DNA of 64,000 nucleotides from Hansfordia pulvinata (lineage: Eukaryota > Ascomycota > Sordariomycetes > Xylariales), in assembly GCA_006538405.1 (NCBI GenBank), contig BJKQ01000006.1, forward strand, positions 2,875,001 to 2,939,000, written 5' to 3'. A model generated the notes under the pieces. It was given only the letters and a program-made list of their open reading frames with translations, was not told where the DNA came from and searched no databases. The position numbers were made by a program, and so were the translations under genes. Shown one piece after another: positions 24,730 through 36,800 of the stretch (position 1 is its first letter; each line of letters begins with the position of its first letter).

Positions 24730-25475
24730 GGCTGCCTCGACGCCGTTGAAACCGGCGGCTGAACGTGTGTCGAGAAGTATATGACTGTCGCGTCGTGATA
24801 TGTGCGAGCTCGGGGTGTTTTTGTACGGTGTCGCGCTCTCACGGGGTGATGGAGGAGTGAGGGCGGGGGCGATGATGAATCGGCAAAGGAGCGTAGTGTA
24901 GAGAGGTAGGTGATGCTGGTGATGCGCTGCGACTGGAACACGCGAGAAGTACTCCGAGTAGAAAAGACGTACTCGTAACTGCCCTGCAAGCTATTTATTT
25001 GTGGGGCCACAGTCAGAGAGCCGCGTTGAGCAGACCCACCCGGCGGCAGCGCCTCTTCCAGTGCTTTGAACAGAGACCGGTGGCTATACATCAGCTCGCT
25101 GGTAGCGAGTACGCATGAGTACCACCTAAGCCCACCTGTTACATCTCCACTCTGAGAGTAGCCGCCGAGGCTGAAATCACTCTACTCGTATGCTCACTGG
25201 ATGGGATTTGCTGCACCGTCGCGTTCTCAAAGTTGAGAGGCGCGAGGCTGGCTATCCCAGTATCGTACTGACCAACTATCAGCATTATCACCACCACCAC
25301 CACCACCACCACATCGTCGGCATCAACCAACGGGGATATCGTCGCCAGCTTCATCACCACTAAGCCGTCGCCAGGCCCCTTCCAACCCGCAAGAACCAGT
25401 CCACCCATTCCCAACACCAGGCGCAGGCAATTCTTGATCATCAGGGCGCGACACAGCCCCTCGCTCCGACCGACC
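24730..25475. promoter_or_regulatory. Shared divergent promoter region of prp31 and clf1
   Basis: Both flanking genes start here and run outward, so these 746 bp must hold both promoters. It carries TACTCGTA motifs at 24970 and 25183 and a (CAC)n run at about 25289-25312. No clear TATA box was identified. That promoters lie here is inferred from gene orientation. Confidence 0.65.
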
Positions 25476-27524
25476 ATGGAGTCGTCACGAGGCCCCCCGC
25501 GGGTCAAGAACAAGGCCGCCGCCCCCATCCAGATCTCCGCCGAGCAGCTCCTCCGCGAGGCCGTCGACCGCCAAGATGGAGGTGTGCAGGCGCCCACCCA
25601 GCGCTTCGCCGACCTCGAGGAGCTGCACGAGTTCCAGGGCCGCAAGCGCAAGGAGTTCGAGGACTACGTGCGCCGCAACCGCGTCAACATGAACAACTGG
25701 ATGCGCTACGCCGCCTGGGAGCTGGAGCAGAAGGAGTTCCGCCGCGCGCGCTCCATCTTCGAGCGCGCGCTCGACGTCGACTCGACCAACACCCAGCTCT
25801 GGATCCGCTACATCGAGGCCGAGATGAAGACCCGCAACATCAACCACGCCCGCAATCTGCTCGACCGCGCCGTCTCCATCCTACCTCGCGTCGACAAGCT
25901 GTGGTACAAGTATGTCTACATGGAGGAGATGCTGGCCAACGTGCCCGGCACCCGTCAGGTCTTCGAGCGCTGGATGCAGTGGGAGCCGGACGACCAGGCC
26001 TGGTCGGCCTACATCAAGCTCGAGAAGCGCTACGGCGAGTTTGAGCGCGCCCGCAACATCTTTGAGCGCTTCACCCTCGTCCACCCCGAGCCCCGCAACT
26101 GGATCAAGTGGGCCAAGTTCGAGGACGAGTTTGGCACCAGCGACCGCGTTCGCGAGGTCTACGGTGCCGCCATCGAGGCTCTCGGCGACGAGTTTGTCGA
26201 CGAGCGCCTCTTCATCGCCTATGCTCGCTTCGAGGCCAAGCTCAAGGAGTACGAGCGCGCCCGCGCCATCTTCAAGTACGCCCTCGACCGGCTGCCTCGC
26301 TCGCGCTCCATGCAGCTGCACAAGGCCTACACCACGTTCGAGAAGCAGTTTGGCGACCGCGACGGCGTCGAGGACGTCGTTCTCTCCAAGCGCCGCCGTC
26401 TCTACGAGGATATCATCAAGGAGAACCCCAAGAACTACGACACATGGTTCGACTACGCACGTCTCGAGGAGACCTCGGGCAACCCCGACCGCGTTCGCGA
26501 CGTCTATGAGCGGGCCGTCGCCCAGATCCCCCCGACCCAGGAGAAACGCCATTGGCGACGCTACATCTATCTCTGGGTCTTCTACGCTCTGTGGGAGGAG
26601 ACAGAGGCCAAGGATGCCGACCGCGCCCGCCAGATTTACAAGCTGTGCCTTGACCTCGTGCCTCACAAGAAGTTCACCTTCGCCAAAGTCTGGCTGATGA
26701 AGGCCCAGTTCGAGATCCGGCAATCCCAGCTGGCCGCCGCGCGAAAGACGCTGGGCCAGGCCATCGGCATGTGCCCCAAAGACAAACTCTTCAAGGGCTA
26801 CATTGAGCTCGAGCTCAAGCTCTTTGAGTTTGTCCGCTGTCGGACGCTCTACGAAAAGCATCTGGAGTGGAACCACACCAACGGCCAGACGTGGATCAAG
26901 TTCGCCGAGCTCGAGAGAGGCCTCGACGATCTCGAGCGCACCCGCGCCATCTTTGAGCTCGCTGTAGGCCAGGCCGATCTCGACATGCCCGAGCTGGTCT
27001 GGAAGGCCTACATAGACTTTGAGGAGGAGGAGGGCGAGTATGAGCGGACCCGCCATCTCTACGAAAGGCTTCTGGAAAAGACGGACCACGTCAAGGTGTG
27101 GATCAGCTACGCCCACTTCGAGATCAACATTCCCGAGGGGGAGGAGGAGGAGGAGGAGGAGGAGGAAGGTGCCGAAGAGCGGCCGGTCAGCGAGGAGGCC
27201 AAGGCGCGTGCCCGTGCCGTCTTCGAGCGGGCACACAAGAGTATGAAGGAGAGGGAGCTCAAGGACGAGCGCGTGTCGCTGCTCAACGCCTGGCTGTCGT
27301 TTGAGCGGACACACGGCGCCGAGCAGGACCTCGACAAGGTGCAGAAGCAGATGCCGCGGCGGACCAAGCGCCGCCGCCGGCTCGAGGACGACACGTTCGA
27401 GGAGTACATCGACTACGTCTTCCCGGCCGACGACGAGCAGAAGCAGGACCTGTCCAAGATGCTGGCCATGGCGCAGGCCTGGAAGCAGGGTGCCGCCGGT
27501 GGCGGTGGCGGCGCAGCCACGTAG
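25476..27524 (+). CDS. clf1: Clf1/Syf3 (crooked-neck-like), HAT-repeat pre-mRNA splicing factor, 682 aa
   Basis: Single exon. The start at 25476 (GACCATGG context, [19 protein letters not shown]) was chosen over an upstream in-frame ATG at 25434 because family members begin this way. Nearly the whole protein is half-a-TPR (HAT) repeats. Recurring W...Y/F...E and RAR.IFERAL signatures are visible, e.g. [40 protein letters not shown] and [13 protein letters not shown]. Near residues 555-564 a run of Glu (GAG codons, 27139-27167) interrupts the repeats. A basic patch RRTKRRRR at about 627-634 is a likely nuclear signal. The tail is Gly/Ala-rich. Clf1 scaffolds the Prp19 (NineTeen) complex during spliceosome activation. 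Length fits the family. Confidence 0.96.
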   Translation: MESSRGPPRVKNKAAAPIQISAEQLLREAVDRQDGGVQAPTQRFADLEELHEFQGRKRKEFEDYVRRNRVNMNNWMRYAAWELEQKEFRRARSIFERALDVDSTNTQLWIRYIEAEMKTRNINHARNLLDRAVSILPRVDKLWYKYVYMEEMLANVPGTRQVFERWMQWEPDDQAWSAYIKLEKRYGEFERARNIFERFTLVHPEPRNWIKWAKFEDEFGTSDRVREVYGAAIEALGDEFVDERLFIAYARFEAKLKEYERARAIFKYALDRLPRSRSMQLHKAYTTFEKQFGDRDGVEDVVLSKRRRLYEDIIKENPKNYDTWFDYARLEETSGNPDRVRDVYERAVAQIPPTQEKRHWRRYIYLWVFYALWEETEAKDADRARQIYKLCLDLVPHKKFTFAKVWLMKAQFEIRQSQLAAARKTLGQAIGMCPKDKLFKGYIELELKLFEFVRCRTLYEKHLEWNHTNGQTWIKFAELERGLDDLERTRAIFELAVGQADLDMPELVWKAYIDFEEEEGEYERTRHLYERLLEKTDHVKVWISYAHFEINIPEGEEEEEEEEEGAEERPVSEEAKARARAVFERAHKSMKERELKDERVSLLNAWLSFERTHGAEQDLDKVQKQMPRRTKRRRRLEDDTFEEYIDYVFPADDEQKQDLSKMLAMAQAWKQGAAGGGGGAAT

Positions 27525-27906
27525 TTGCTCCCCTTTCGGGGTACTGTCGTGGCAGCCGCTGTTGGTGGTTGCCCGTCTCCTGTAGATTGAAGATTCAAAA
27601 GTAATTAATGAGGACAGTTGACGGCCGGCGCACACCACACCCCTCGCCCCCCCCCCTTTCTCGTTCCTACTCACCTGGACAATTCCACGCCACCCCGACG
27701 GATTGACGCGAGCCATCTGTGATCGCCACAACTCCAGTGTCCGTCCGCCTCACTGCGCTTGTTTCGCCGCGCCGTCCGTGCCCTGCTTGCCCCGCGAGGT
27801 GGGGTGCCGGTTCGAGATGGGGCATCTCTCCCAAAATACCTGCCTACTCCAGCGTACAGCTCGGTGAGACAAATGGCAGGCTGCCCAAATCAGGGTCAAC
27901 AAGAGT

Positions 27907-27943
<37 letters not shown>

Positions 27944-29533
27944 ACTGCAACTGCAATTGCAACTCAACCTGATCAGTTCACTGCCATGAAGCTTCTAGGA
28001 ACCAACTCCCGGGAGGATACAGGGAGGAACAGGTCCGCATACCCACACAGGCAGTGGTATGAGACTGGCAGAGGGAGAGAGGCATGGGGGCAGCCGCTTC
28101 CAGAGGCCCCAGTGAAACTCCGCGCACAGCTTCCGCGTGAACAGCGCCCGCGTCGTTGTTGAGGGCGGAAACAGGTGTTGACCTCCAGCCCCCGCCATCC
28201 GTCCGGCTCATCGTCTTGAATTACTGGCGGCGGCTGGGGACAAGGGGGGCACCTTGGGCGAACAACCATGGACCTTGGCTACGAGAAGATTAGGACCAAA
28301 TATAGGGCGGGGGAAAAAACCAGCTTTTCGTCGGGAGCCGCAAGGGTGGCAGGTGGCGCGGTACCTCCGCGCAGGCCGATTCCCTACGCGCTCACCTGCG
28401 CCCGTGCTGGGTTATCTACGAGTAGCAGGGCGTTGGCGAGCCGGGATCGGTCAGCATGACGTTTGTAACATCGGCGCGACACCGAAGAGGCGGGCACCCA
28501 CGTGTCCCCCTACCATTCTTTCGACACTGAGCCATCCGGTGGTGCTTGGCGGGATAAGAGTCCTGCCGCTCCCCTGGCGTCCGGGCCAGCAGGCAGCATT
28601 GGGAGACATTGAGAGCAGAATGCCTGGCTGCTACATCAAGAATCTGATGCTCGAATGCAGCCGCCAATTGAGCACAACATGGATACAATCAAGGGACTTC
28701 AACCCAACGATAACGGCTTTGACGACCAGTCAGCTGAGTATAACAAATAGTCATTCCTTACCAAGCAGTCCCAGACGCGTAAAACGGCCTGGCCGAACTC
28801 AGTCTGGGCAGATATTTACAAAGATATGTACAACAGATTTCGGCCAACTAAGGAGAGCAAAATCTCAAGCAAGGCATGAGGCCAGAGCATTGAAGGGGCT
28901 GACCCTAGCCCTGCTTGCATGTGTCAGGGTTCATCCCTGCAAATGCTCCGAGTTTGGTCACGCAGACATCCATTGCTAGCCGGCTGTATAAAAGGCTGCG
29001 ATATGTCTTGGGCGCGTCTTTGGCAACCGGCCTTCTCTTCTTCGGTGTGAGGTCATGACCCCCATCAGGCGATTGATAACACGCCGAGCCCCGAACTGCG
29101 GTGACGAATCCCTGTCCATGCTGCTATCCGAAATGGGCGGCTCGGCCGGATCGTTGTGTAACCCCGATCCTGGGGGTTGGAGTTGCTCGCCCCAGCAGGA
29201 AAAAGGGTGTCGGTTCAGCCAGTGGCTCTTCACTAGTAGTCATCGCGGTGACGATGACGGCGGTGGCGCTCATCTGTCACAAAATCCAAAAGATCAGTCT
29301 CGGATTTCGAATTTAGGTCATGTATCACAGAACGGCGTGTGGCTGAAGAAAGCAAGCATCAAAGGGATAAAAACAAGAAAAGGGTCCTGCGCCCGAGCCG
29401 TAGGATTGAAACACAATGCGCCCTAGAGTAAACAACGCAGAGAGGGAGAAACCGCAACAAGTACAGGGCGTTGACGGAGAAGACCCCTGCCAAGCCAAGA
29501 GAGTGCCCAACGAGCGTATGAGGCCCGGCTGTG
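27525..29533. other. Intergenic region between the convergent clf1 and RS-protein genes
   Basis: The two flanking genes converge here, so it holds both 3' untranslated regions and terminators. It contains (AGC)11 at 27907-27939 and a TACGAGTA motif at 28417. A 241-codon plus frame at 28254-28979 has no recognisable motif and was not accepted as a gene. Confidence 0.55.
27907..27939. repeat. (AGC)11 trinucleotide repeat
   Basis: Eleven AGC units followed by AAC/TGCAA units, intergenic. Confidence 0.95.
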
Positions 29534-31561
29534 TCACCTCCTTTCATTCCCGGCAGGAGGAGCAGGCAAGCTGGCGTAGGGGTTGGCGTCGGCGTAGCGG
29601 GGCCCATCAACGAACCGATCCTCGCGGGGAGGCGCAGACGCCGCCCAGTTGTCGGCTCTGGATCGGTGGTGTTCGGCGCTCATCAATCTTTGCCGCTCCA
29701 TGCGCCTCTGGTGCCGCTCTTGCTTCTTCTCTTTCCACTCCTTGACTTCTTTGGCCATGCTCTGCGCCTCTTTGATCTCCCCGACTGCGCCGCGCATCGT
29801 GATGGCAGCCACACCCAGGGCGGCAACATCTTGCATGAGAGCCTTGGCCTTGATCTTCCTCGCCTCTTCTTCGCTCAGCCTGCCTTCCCTCACCGCCTGA
29901 CGCCTTGCGTTGCGGCCTCTTGTGCTCCCGTACACAACGTTCACGGCGTGCAAGGTTGCCACAGCTGCCATGCCAGTAGTCATGATTTGCTTACCTCTGA
30001 TTCTCCGAGACTTCTTCCTGTCATCGTCCGAGTCGCCAGCGCTAGAGACCGAGGCTGACCTGCCTCCACGGGACCGAGACTCCTCACGACGCCGCGAGCC
30101 CATAGACCGATCGTCGTCGTAGTAGTCATCTCCCCGACCTCCTCTCATGTAGCCGCGGGATGTGTAGTCGTCCTCGTCGTCGTAGTGACGGCGGGGCCGC
30201 GAGGAGCGCGAGTCAAGATCGTCCTCGTCTTCGCGGCGATCGCCAGAGCCCAGGCCGAATTTGGCCAGGCTCCGACGCGCTCCGTCGACTATGCTGCGGC
30301 TGCGGCTCCGGCCCCCACCGCGACGCTCACGGGACGGCGAGCGGCTGTCGTACGAGTCGGGGCTACCACGACGGGAGCGAGAGCGACTGCGGTCCAGCAG
30401 CTTCTTGGTGCCCATGGCTCCCAGCCCGGCGGTGGCGAGGGCAGCGAGGCTCCCACGGCGGCCACCAGGCTTGCTGCCGCGGCTGGAGGAGCGCCCGGCG
30501 CGAGACCGCGAGCGGCTGCGGCCGTTCTCCGAGTCCTCCTCGATGTCCTTGCGCGAGCCATTGAGCATTCTGTTGCCGACAAGACCGCCGATGACAGACT
30601 CCACTAGGTGGCGCTTCTTGTCCTTTCTGGGATCGTGGGCGGCATTGACGGTTCCAGCGCCTGCGGCCACTGTGAGAATGCGCTTCATCTTCTCGCCTTG
30701 CCAGCCTCCAGGTTCTTTGGAGACACGGAAGGCCTCGGCGGCGCCGGCCACGAGCGAGGCCTTGGCAGCCTTTTGGAGTCGTGCAGCAGGGGTGTCCTTG
30801 CCCCTACCCCTCGAGCGGGAGCGGCGCGAGTCGAAACTACCGCCGCGGCTCCGAGAGCGGGAGCGGGAGCGAGAGCGGCTGGAGGAACCAGTCAGGGCCT
30901 TGATGGCGCCTCCCAGACCGGCAGCAGAGAGGGCGTTTTGCAGAAAGCTCTTGTGGCCCTTGCGGCCGCGCGGGTCGTCGTCCTCGTCGGAGTAGTAGCC
31001 GTGGCCCTTGTGCGCCATCATCTGCTTTCTGCCGTTATTGGTGGCGTGCTTGTTGTAGAGCCCGGCGCCCGAGTAGCCGGCGAAGGCACCGGCGGCACCG
31101 AGTGCGGCGGTAGCAGCGACACTGCGGTCGACCTCGAGACCCTCTTGGCGCGCTTCTCGGCGGTCCCAGACCTCCTTGGCGCCGGCGGCGACGACACCAC
31201 CGAGAACGGCGGCAATGATCTTCTCCTGCTTTCCGAGAACCCGCTTGCGCCTTTCCTCGTCCTCGAAGGCGACGCTGCTGGATTTCTTGTGGGTGTGCGA
31301 GCGGACCGAGATGTCGTCTCTCCTCATGTCCCGGGCGTGGCCGGGGATGGGGAAGTCGCGGCGGACCTCTTCGATGGAGAGTTCGCTCTCGGGGCGGCCA
31401 CGGGGCACGAGTTCATTGCGGGCGACGGAGGGGGCCCGGTTGTAGTAGGCGTCGCGGTGGTCGTCACGGCGAGGTTCGGCGTAGCGGACGTCGCGGCGCT
31501 CCTCTTCGTAGTACCGGCGAGGAGGCCCTTCGTACTCGTAGCGCTCGCTGTAGACGGACAT
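29534..31561 (-). CDS. RS-repeat protein with hydrophobic Ala/Gly segments, DUF3824-like, 675 aa
   Basis: Single exon. The first in-frame ATG (31561) opens MSVYSERYEYEGPPRRYYEEERRD. The protein alternates two textures. Charged low-complexity parts include Arg/Asp/Tyr residues 1-90 and RS dipeptide runs near 228-252, 346-362 and 390-424. Short Ala/Gly-rich hydrophobic segments include 114-129 (KIIAAVLGGVVAAGAK), 147-165, 206-223, 264-280, 317-336 (HLVESVIGGLVGNRMLNGS), 370-388, 526-548 and 574-592. The last 100 residues hold a charged, probably coiled segment (EIKEAQSMAKEVKEWKEKKQERHQRRMERQR). This pattern resembles the fungal DUF3824 (PF12868) family, whose function is unknown to me. RS runs are shared with SR splicing proteins, but no RRM is present. 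The glycine-zipper-like segments suggest membrane or self-association. A function cannot be given. Confidence 0.8.
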   Translation of the reverse strand: MSVYSERYEYEGPPRRYYEEERRDVRYAEPRRDDHRDAYYNRAPSVARNELVPRGRPESELSIEEVRRDFPIPGHARDMRRDDISVRSHTHKKSSSVAFEDEERRKRVLGKQEKIIAAVLGGVVAAGAKEVWDRREARQEGLEVDRSVAATAALGAAGAFAGYSGAGLYNKHATNNGRKQMMAHKGHGYYSDEDDDPRGRKGHKSFLQNALSAAGLGGAIKALTGSSSRSRSRSRSRSRGGSFDSRRSRSRGRGKDTPAARLQKAAKASLVAGAAEAFRVSKEPGGWQGEKMKRILTVAAGAGTVNAAHDPRKDKKRHLVESVIGGLVGNRMLNGSRKDIEEDSENGRSRSRSRAGRSSSRGSKPGGRRGSLAALATAGLGAMGTKKLLDRSRSRSRRGSPDSYDSRSPSRERRGGGRSRSRSIVDGARRSLAKFGLGSGDRREDEDDLDSRSSRPRRHYDDEDDYTSRGYMRGGRGDDYYDDDRSMGSRRREESRSRGGRSASVSSAGDSDDDRKKSRRIRGKQIMTTGMAAVATLHAVNVVYGSTRGRNARRQAVREGRLSEEEARKIKAKALMQDVAALGVAAITMRGAVGEIKEAQSMAKEVKEWKEKKQERHQRRMERQRLMSAEHHRSRADNWAASAPPREDRFVDGPRYADANPYASLPAPPAGNERR

Positions 31562-31869
31562 GGCGGCGGCGCGATAGAGTTGGAGCCGCGACAAGGGCGC
31601 GGTGCGCTATCGCAGGGTGATGAGGTTGGCGACCCGCAGGGCGGGATATGCGAGATAAGGTTTGGAAGCTGGCGAGATGGCCCAGAACAAACAAAACAGA
31701 GTTTGGTTGAGGGGTGTTCCGGGCACGGGTGGTCGGGAGTACCGGGTGGTGAGAGTGTGGTGGGAGATAAGTGGAAGGGAGAGAAGAAGGGGAAGAGCTG
31801 AGGGGGGTGGGCGACTGCGAGATGAGCTCAGTAAGTAAGGTAGGCGGGGGGAAGAGAGGAAGACAGATG

Positions 31870-31896
<27 letters not shown>
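31870..31896. repeat. (TG)n microsatellite upstream of the RS-protein gene
   Basis: About 13 TG units followed by CGTG units, about 310 bp upstream of the ATG at 31561. The purine-pyrimidine alternation can adopt Z-DNA. Confidence 0.95.
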
Positions 31897-31900
<4 letters not shown>

Positions 31901-33200
31901 CGTGCGCGGGTGGCGGATGGTGCGCGGGCGGCTTTGGAGTGGGATTGGGCGCAGTCGGTCATCCGTGTAAGTGAGGAAGGCGCACGTCCAGCCCGGGAAG
32001 AGAAAGGGATCGATCCATGAAAGGTTCTCCAGGCTGTCATTCGAACCAGCATGTACTCGTACTGACTGGCCCCCAGGTACCTGGACCGTAGGCGATCCAT
32101 GCTGCTTCGACGAGTGCCTACCTGACCCCCTCATTACATGGATGGATGCCCTCGCCCTGTCTGTAGTATCTATTTGCTTTACTTTACTGATACCTCACCT
32201 ACGTGCTCGGTCTCGTGGAACTTCTACTTGACGACTGGATGGACTACGAGTGGTACAGCCTGCGACGACTCTGGGTGTCTGGCGGCAGTGGAAGGGGTCA
32301 GTCATCCACACAGTTTCCATGGTACCGGGGTTCCAAGTACGAGTACATGACTACCGAATGATGATGGCTGGCGGCAATCACAGGAACCAAGCCACAGCAA
32401 GCAAAACAGCTCCTTCCTTACCTACCTGCCTACCTACTTGTTACCCAACCTACCCTACTCGTGAGGTACCTATCTGCCTGACCCTGCTTCGGAGTACGTG
32501 TATTCTGGCGTTGACGGGCTACGTCGGGTACATGTAGGGGATGGGATGGGCTGGCCTACAACGACGTCGCCTCTTAGCTGTGGCAGGACTACTCGTAACC
32601 AATGTGACTCGAAAATCGATGCTGTAGAGGCAACTCACTCGCCAAAGCAGGTCCAATGCTTGAAGAATAATTACCTGGTAGTAGAAGAAGCAGACAGGAC
32701 CGTCCAGGAGAAGGTGGGGCCCGCAGCAGGACCTGCGACGTAACCACGAAACACGGCCAGAAACAGCAGAAACAAGGCCACGGTCTGCTGGGGGCCGCCT
32801 GGATCGTCACGGCCAGCCAGTGACGTCAGCCGCTGCGGTGTTGGAGACTGGAGCTGTAGCCCCACCTTGAGCAGCGAGATAGGTACTCGTAGGTCGTAGG
32901 CACTCTACTATACTCCAGACGTACCTGAGGAGGATGTGGAGCACAGATACTACCGCGTACTTCGTACCTCCAGAGCTGCCAACACCATGTGGTGCCTTGT
33001 GTGCTCCGGCTTTACGCGTACTCAACCCACGAGTTAGGTACATGTAGCGTGCCGGTCGCTTGGGCCCTGGACGGGCTGAAGAGCCGGCGAGGTCGTCGGT
33101 ACCGGGGTGCTTCGCACTAAAAGGGCGCCCGGCCGCGCAGGATCCAGCGCGACAGTCATGAAGCCAGCCTATCCCCGACGACCGACAGAGACGAGCAACC

Positions 33201-33223
33201 AGGTCAGGTCAGGTCAGGTCAGG
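33201..33223. repeat. (AGGTC)4 pentamer array
   Basis: Four AGGTC units in intergenic DNA. Confidence 0.9.
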
Positions 33224-33823
33224 CAGCACAAGTGCCAACCAGGCCAGGAAAGCCCCGGGGGGAGTGCTCCTCCTTGACATTCATGCGCTGCCAATAGACA
33301 GCGTTGCGATGGAGAATCATGGATGGGTGGATTGATTGCTTGGTTTGCTCATCGGCGCTAGGTACGACAGTACTCGTACAACTACCAGCTGATGCCCCCC
33401 GAGCACACCTCGTGTGTGGGAAGTCATCAATACCGTTACGTTCTTGTGGATTCCTCCCGTCCGAGGCCCTCTGGCCTCTGGCCTCTAGCCTGGGATATCT
33501 ACGACTTACCAGTAGGTGGTAGGTGTATTAGGTAGCTGCTCCTGAGGAAGACGGGAATCCTCCACAGCGCAGCAACTCACCCAGCAGCACCGAGCTAACC
33601 AAACCTGCCCTGCCCTGCCCTGCGCGCAGGGTCAGGGTCAGGGTCCTGGCCCGATTCAGAAGCGCCCAACAATCCCATCCGCCAGATCTCCCTGTGTTTT
33701 GCCAGGGCGCCGCCCGGGCAACCCGCGTTTCACAATGGGCCCTGAGCCCTCCTGCTGCTTCCAATCTGGGACCACAGGCCGGCAGGACGCGGAGGAGGAA
33801 GAGGAGGAGGAGGATGATGAAGA

Positions 33824-33852
33824 GGGCGCGGGCGCGGGCGCGGGCGCGGGCG
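33824..33852. repeat. GGGCGC hexamer array
   Basis: Four to five GGGCGC units directly after GAG/GAT-rich sequence. It produces shadow frames on both strands. Confidence 0.9.
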
Positions 33853-36800
33853 ATATGGAGGAAGAGGAGCGGGAGCGGGTGAGGAGCGGTAGGAATTGCG
33901 GAGGGCAAGGGACCTCCCGAGCCGAGAACCAAGGCACGGCACGTACGTGACAATGATCATTGATCGTTGTTGGGTGCCATTGTGACCACAATTATCGATT
34001 TGGACTGGATTGACAGCCATTAGAAGACGCCTACTAACCTAGCGTACCTGGTAGTTACCCAAGGCTGGGACAATTGGAGGCAAATCCAAAAGTGCCTCCT
34101 AAGATGCCTACTACGCGAGGACCCGTCCACGGCACGGTATAACGAGTACCTCCAGACAGCCTAATCCAGTGCCCGTCCGAGCCAGTAGGTGGAAGCACCC
34201 TTGAGTACAAATCATCGATGTCTGGTAACGCCTGAAATCCCATCCACTGTTCACATGGGCAAAACCACTGATATTCGTCAACGCAGAAGGCGCAGGTGCA
34301 GATAGATGCATTTGCAGCTGCCGCTGCCCGCCCTGCTCGTACATATGTCTCGTAGGGGACGCATCGGTCGATGTACTTGTTTTGTACACCAGTAGCAGCT
34401 TTGAGCATTGGGCATCCATTGAGGACTTATAGCTACTTCGGGTCAGATCCGGGGGGGGCTCGCCTCGTGCCCGGGCGAGTACTCGTATCGCAGAGGCAGT
34501 CTCCAAAGCTCGAGATTGATTGGGTCAGGTCATGGCGGGCCCGATTCATGTGCCTATTACGTCTGAGTCTAGCCAGAGCCGGGCTAGTCTTTACCCCGCC
34601 GCCTCTAGTCGGGCGCCTCGCAACTTTTCTTCTCCCACATGGGCGTCCCAGCCTGCCCTATTACTTTTGTGTTATTATTCTTAACTATTATTATGACATG
34701 GAACGTGGCCAGAACCTAAGCAGCTTGCGCGCAACGTCGTACATGTAGAAGATCTAAAGGAAAGAAAAACAAAACATCACCTAAGGTTAGGTATACCTTA
34801 TGTACGGTAGCTGACCAGGGCAGCCAGGGCATACAACAGCACACCATACTACGAGTAAGGTACTTACTTGTACTGGTCATAATAGCGGCATCTATAGGTA
34901 CCGCCACAAAGGGGCAGCCAACAACATGGAACGAACAGGCATCTAGCCCCCATCATCAATCCAGCCCCCATCACAGGCTGTGCTGCCCTGCACCACACGC
35001 AACCGGGCTGGCCGATCAGCCACCCGCCCAGCCCCAACCCGAGGCGAGGCGCACATCGCCCACTCACTGGCCGCGCGTGACTCATCGAGCCTCATCGAGC
35101 CTCATCGGCGGGGTCCTGGTCGAGACTTGCCGACTCTATCCGATCAAGTATTGTATTGCATGGCGCAGACCCCCTCCCGCCGCGCCTCTGCATCCCTGTT
35201 TCTCCTCCGCTCGCTTCTCGCGCGTTCCGGCGCCGCCGCCACCGACGACGAAGCATGCAACTAGTAACTAGTAACTACGAGTAGGTAGGCAGGCAGGCAT
35301 AGAGAGAAAAAAAAAATCGGCTGAGGGTCGGCTGCTTTCACTTGGAAACCCCATCACGAGCAGCCTACGAGTCACTCGTACCTGCCCCGCATTACGTAGG
35401 AGGGTGGGAGGGTAGGACGACGAGGTTTGCACTCGTACGAGCAAGACGAAAAGACAAACAGCCGGCCCCCTTCCCCTCTCTCCCCTTTGCTGGGCTGGAC
35501 TCTGGCAAGCAAGCCATGCGCCGACTCCCCCCCCCCCCCATCAGGCGTTGGCTTCACAACAATGAAGAAAAAATTCGCAGCCGCACTTTGTGCGCTTCCC
35601 TTGGCCGCCCACCAGGGAAAGCCTCGGTTTCAGTCGCCACTTTGATCGGGCGTACGAGTACTGCAAACCTGTTCCCCACCCCCCGCCACTCTTTGGGTTT
35701 GCTTCCGCGAATGCCGGCCAGTGATTATCGCAGTGCGTGCCCCTTTACGCGGCAAACCTGCCGCGGGCGGCCACAGCCGAAAAAAGAGCCCATCCTAAGC
35801 TTGGAGGCCCTCGGGGCGCAATGAGAGGCAACATTCGCCCACTCTTGAACAGCTTCTCGGCTCTCATCAACACGCTACGCGGCACGGCCCCGTCCCGTCC
35901 CGGTGTGCCCCGTGAAGACCTCAACCGCGTCATCCAAACGGCAAACAGCATTGGGTTTCCATCAGAGCATTCTCCGCCTGCTGGCCTTCCCACTGTGCTT
36001 TTTTTCCTGTGACAAAGTGACTGCTTGGCTTGCCACTCTCTCGCTCTTGCGCTCATTTGTGTCGGTTTCAGACACACTAGACGACCGCCGTGAAGTTCGC
36101 CGGTCATCCACTTGCTTCAGTCTGACATCTCGACGTCGGTAGATTCACGCGGCGGCTACCAGACATTAAGAAGGACATATCCGCACGCGTCTGGCTGTAC
36201 TTTGATCCCGAATTTCTGTTTTGTGGGCTCTACTGTACAGTACATGATCATCGTGGCAAAAAAAAAAGAATAGAAAAAAAAGAGCTTTTAGTTTTCCCCA
36301 GCAAAGGCAACAAACATGTCTAAAATAAACGCGCGTTTCCCTTTCCCTGACCTTCTTATGCGGACATGTACGCCGGCGACATGCAACGGCACGTCGTCAT
36401 AGACTCGAAACAGATGATAAAGGCACGCATAAAAGAGTAAACGCCAGTCTGTCCGCATCGTCCATGCCTCAAACCCCTCACAATAAGTCAACGCTTGATA
36501 CCGGTTCGGCCAGGGACCTCGAAAGGAAGCCTTGCGGTTCCATGTCTCACCCGATATCCCAAGAGAAGCCCGTCGTTGACAGGGGCATTCAAGCTATGCT
36601 TGACACTGCCCCATGCTACCCCGAGCGGGCCGAGTCCCACATCTGTCTTGGTTCCAGTCTTGAAATCGAATTCGAACTGTGCAATAGGGTGACGGCACCT
36701 ATGGCAAGGCTGGTATCCGCCTGCGCTTGAAATGAGGTTCGCGGCCGGTCTTGGACGACGAGACGGCTCCATGACCGAGTTTTATCGAATGAACTGGACG

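Noticed and set aside
28254..28979. 241-codon plus-strand open frame between clf1 and the RS-protein gene
   Set aside because: No recognisable domain, composition shifts along its length, and it lies in the convergent 3' flank of two real genes.
36488..36772. 94-codon minus-strand frame with a CxxC (YQPCHRCRHPIAQFEF)
   Set aside because: It starts with ATG and looked protein-like, but a single CxxC without a second pair, no introns and an equally long opposite frame gave too little support.
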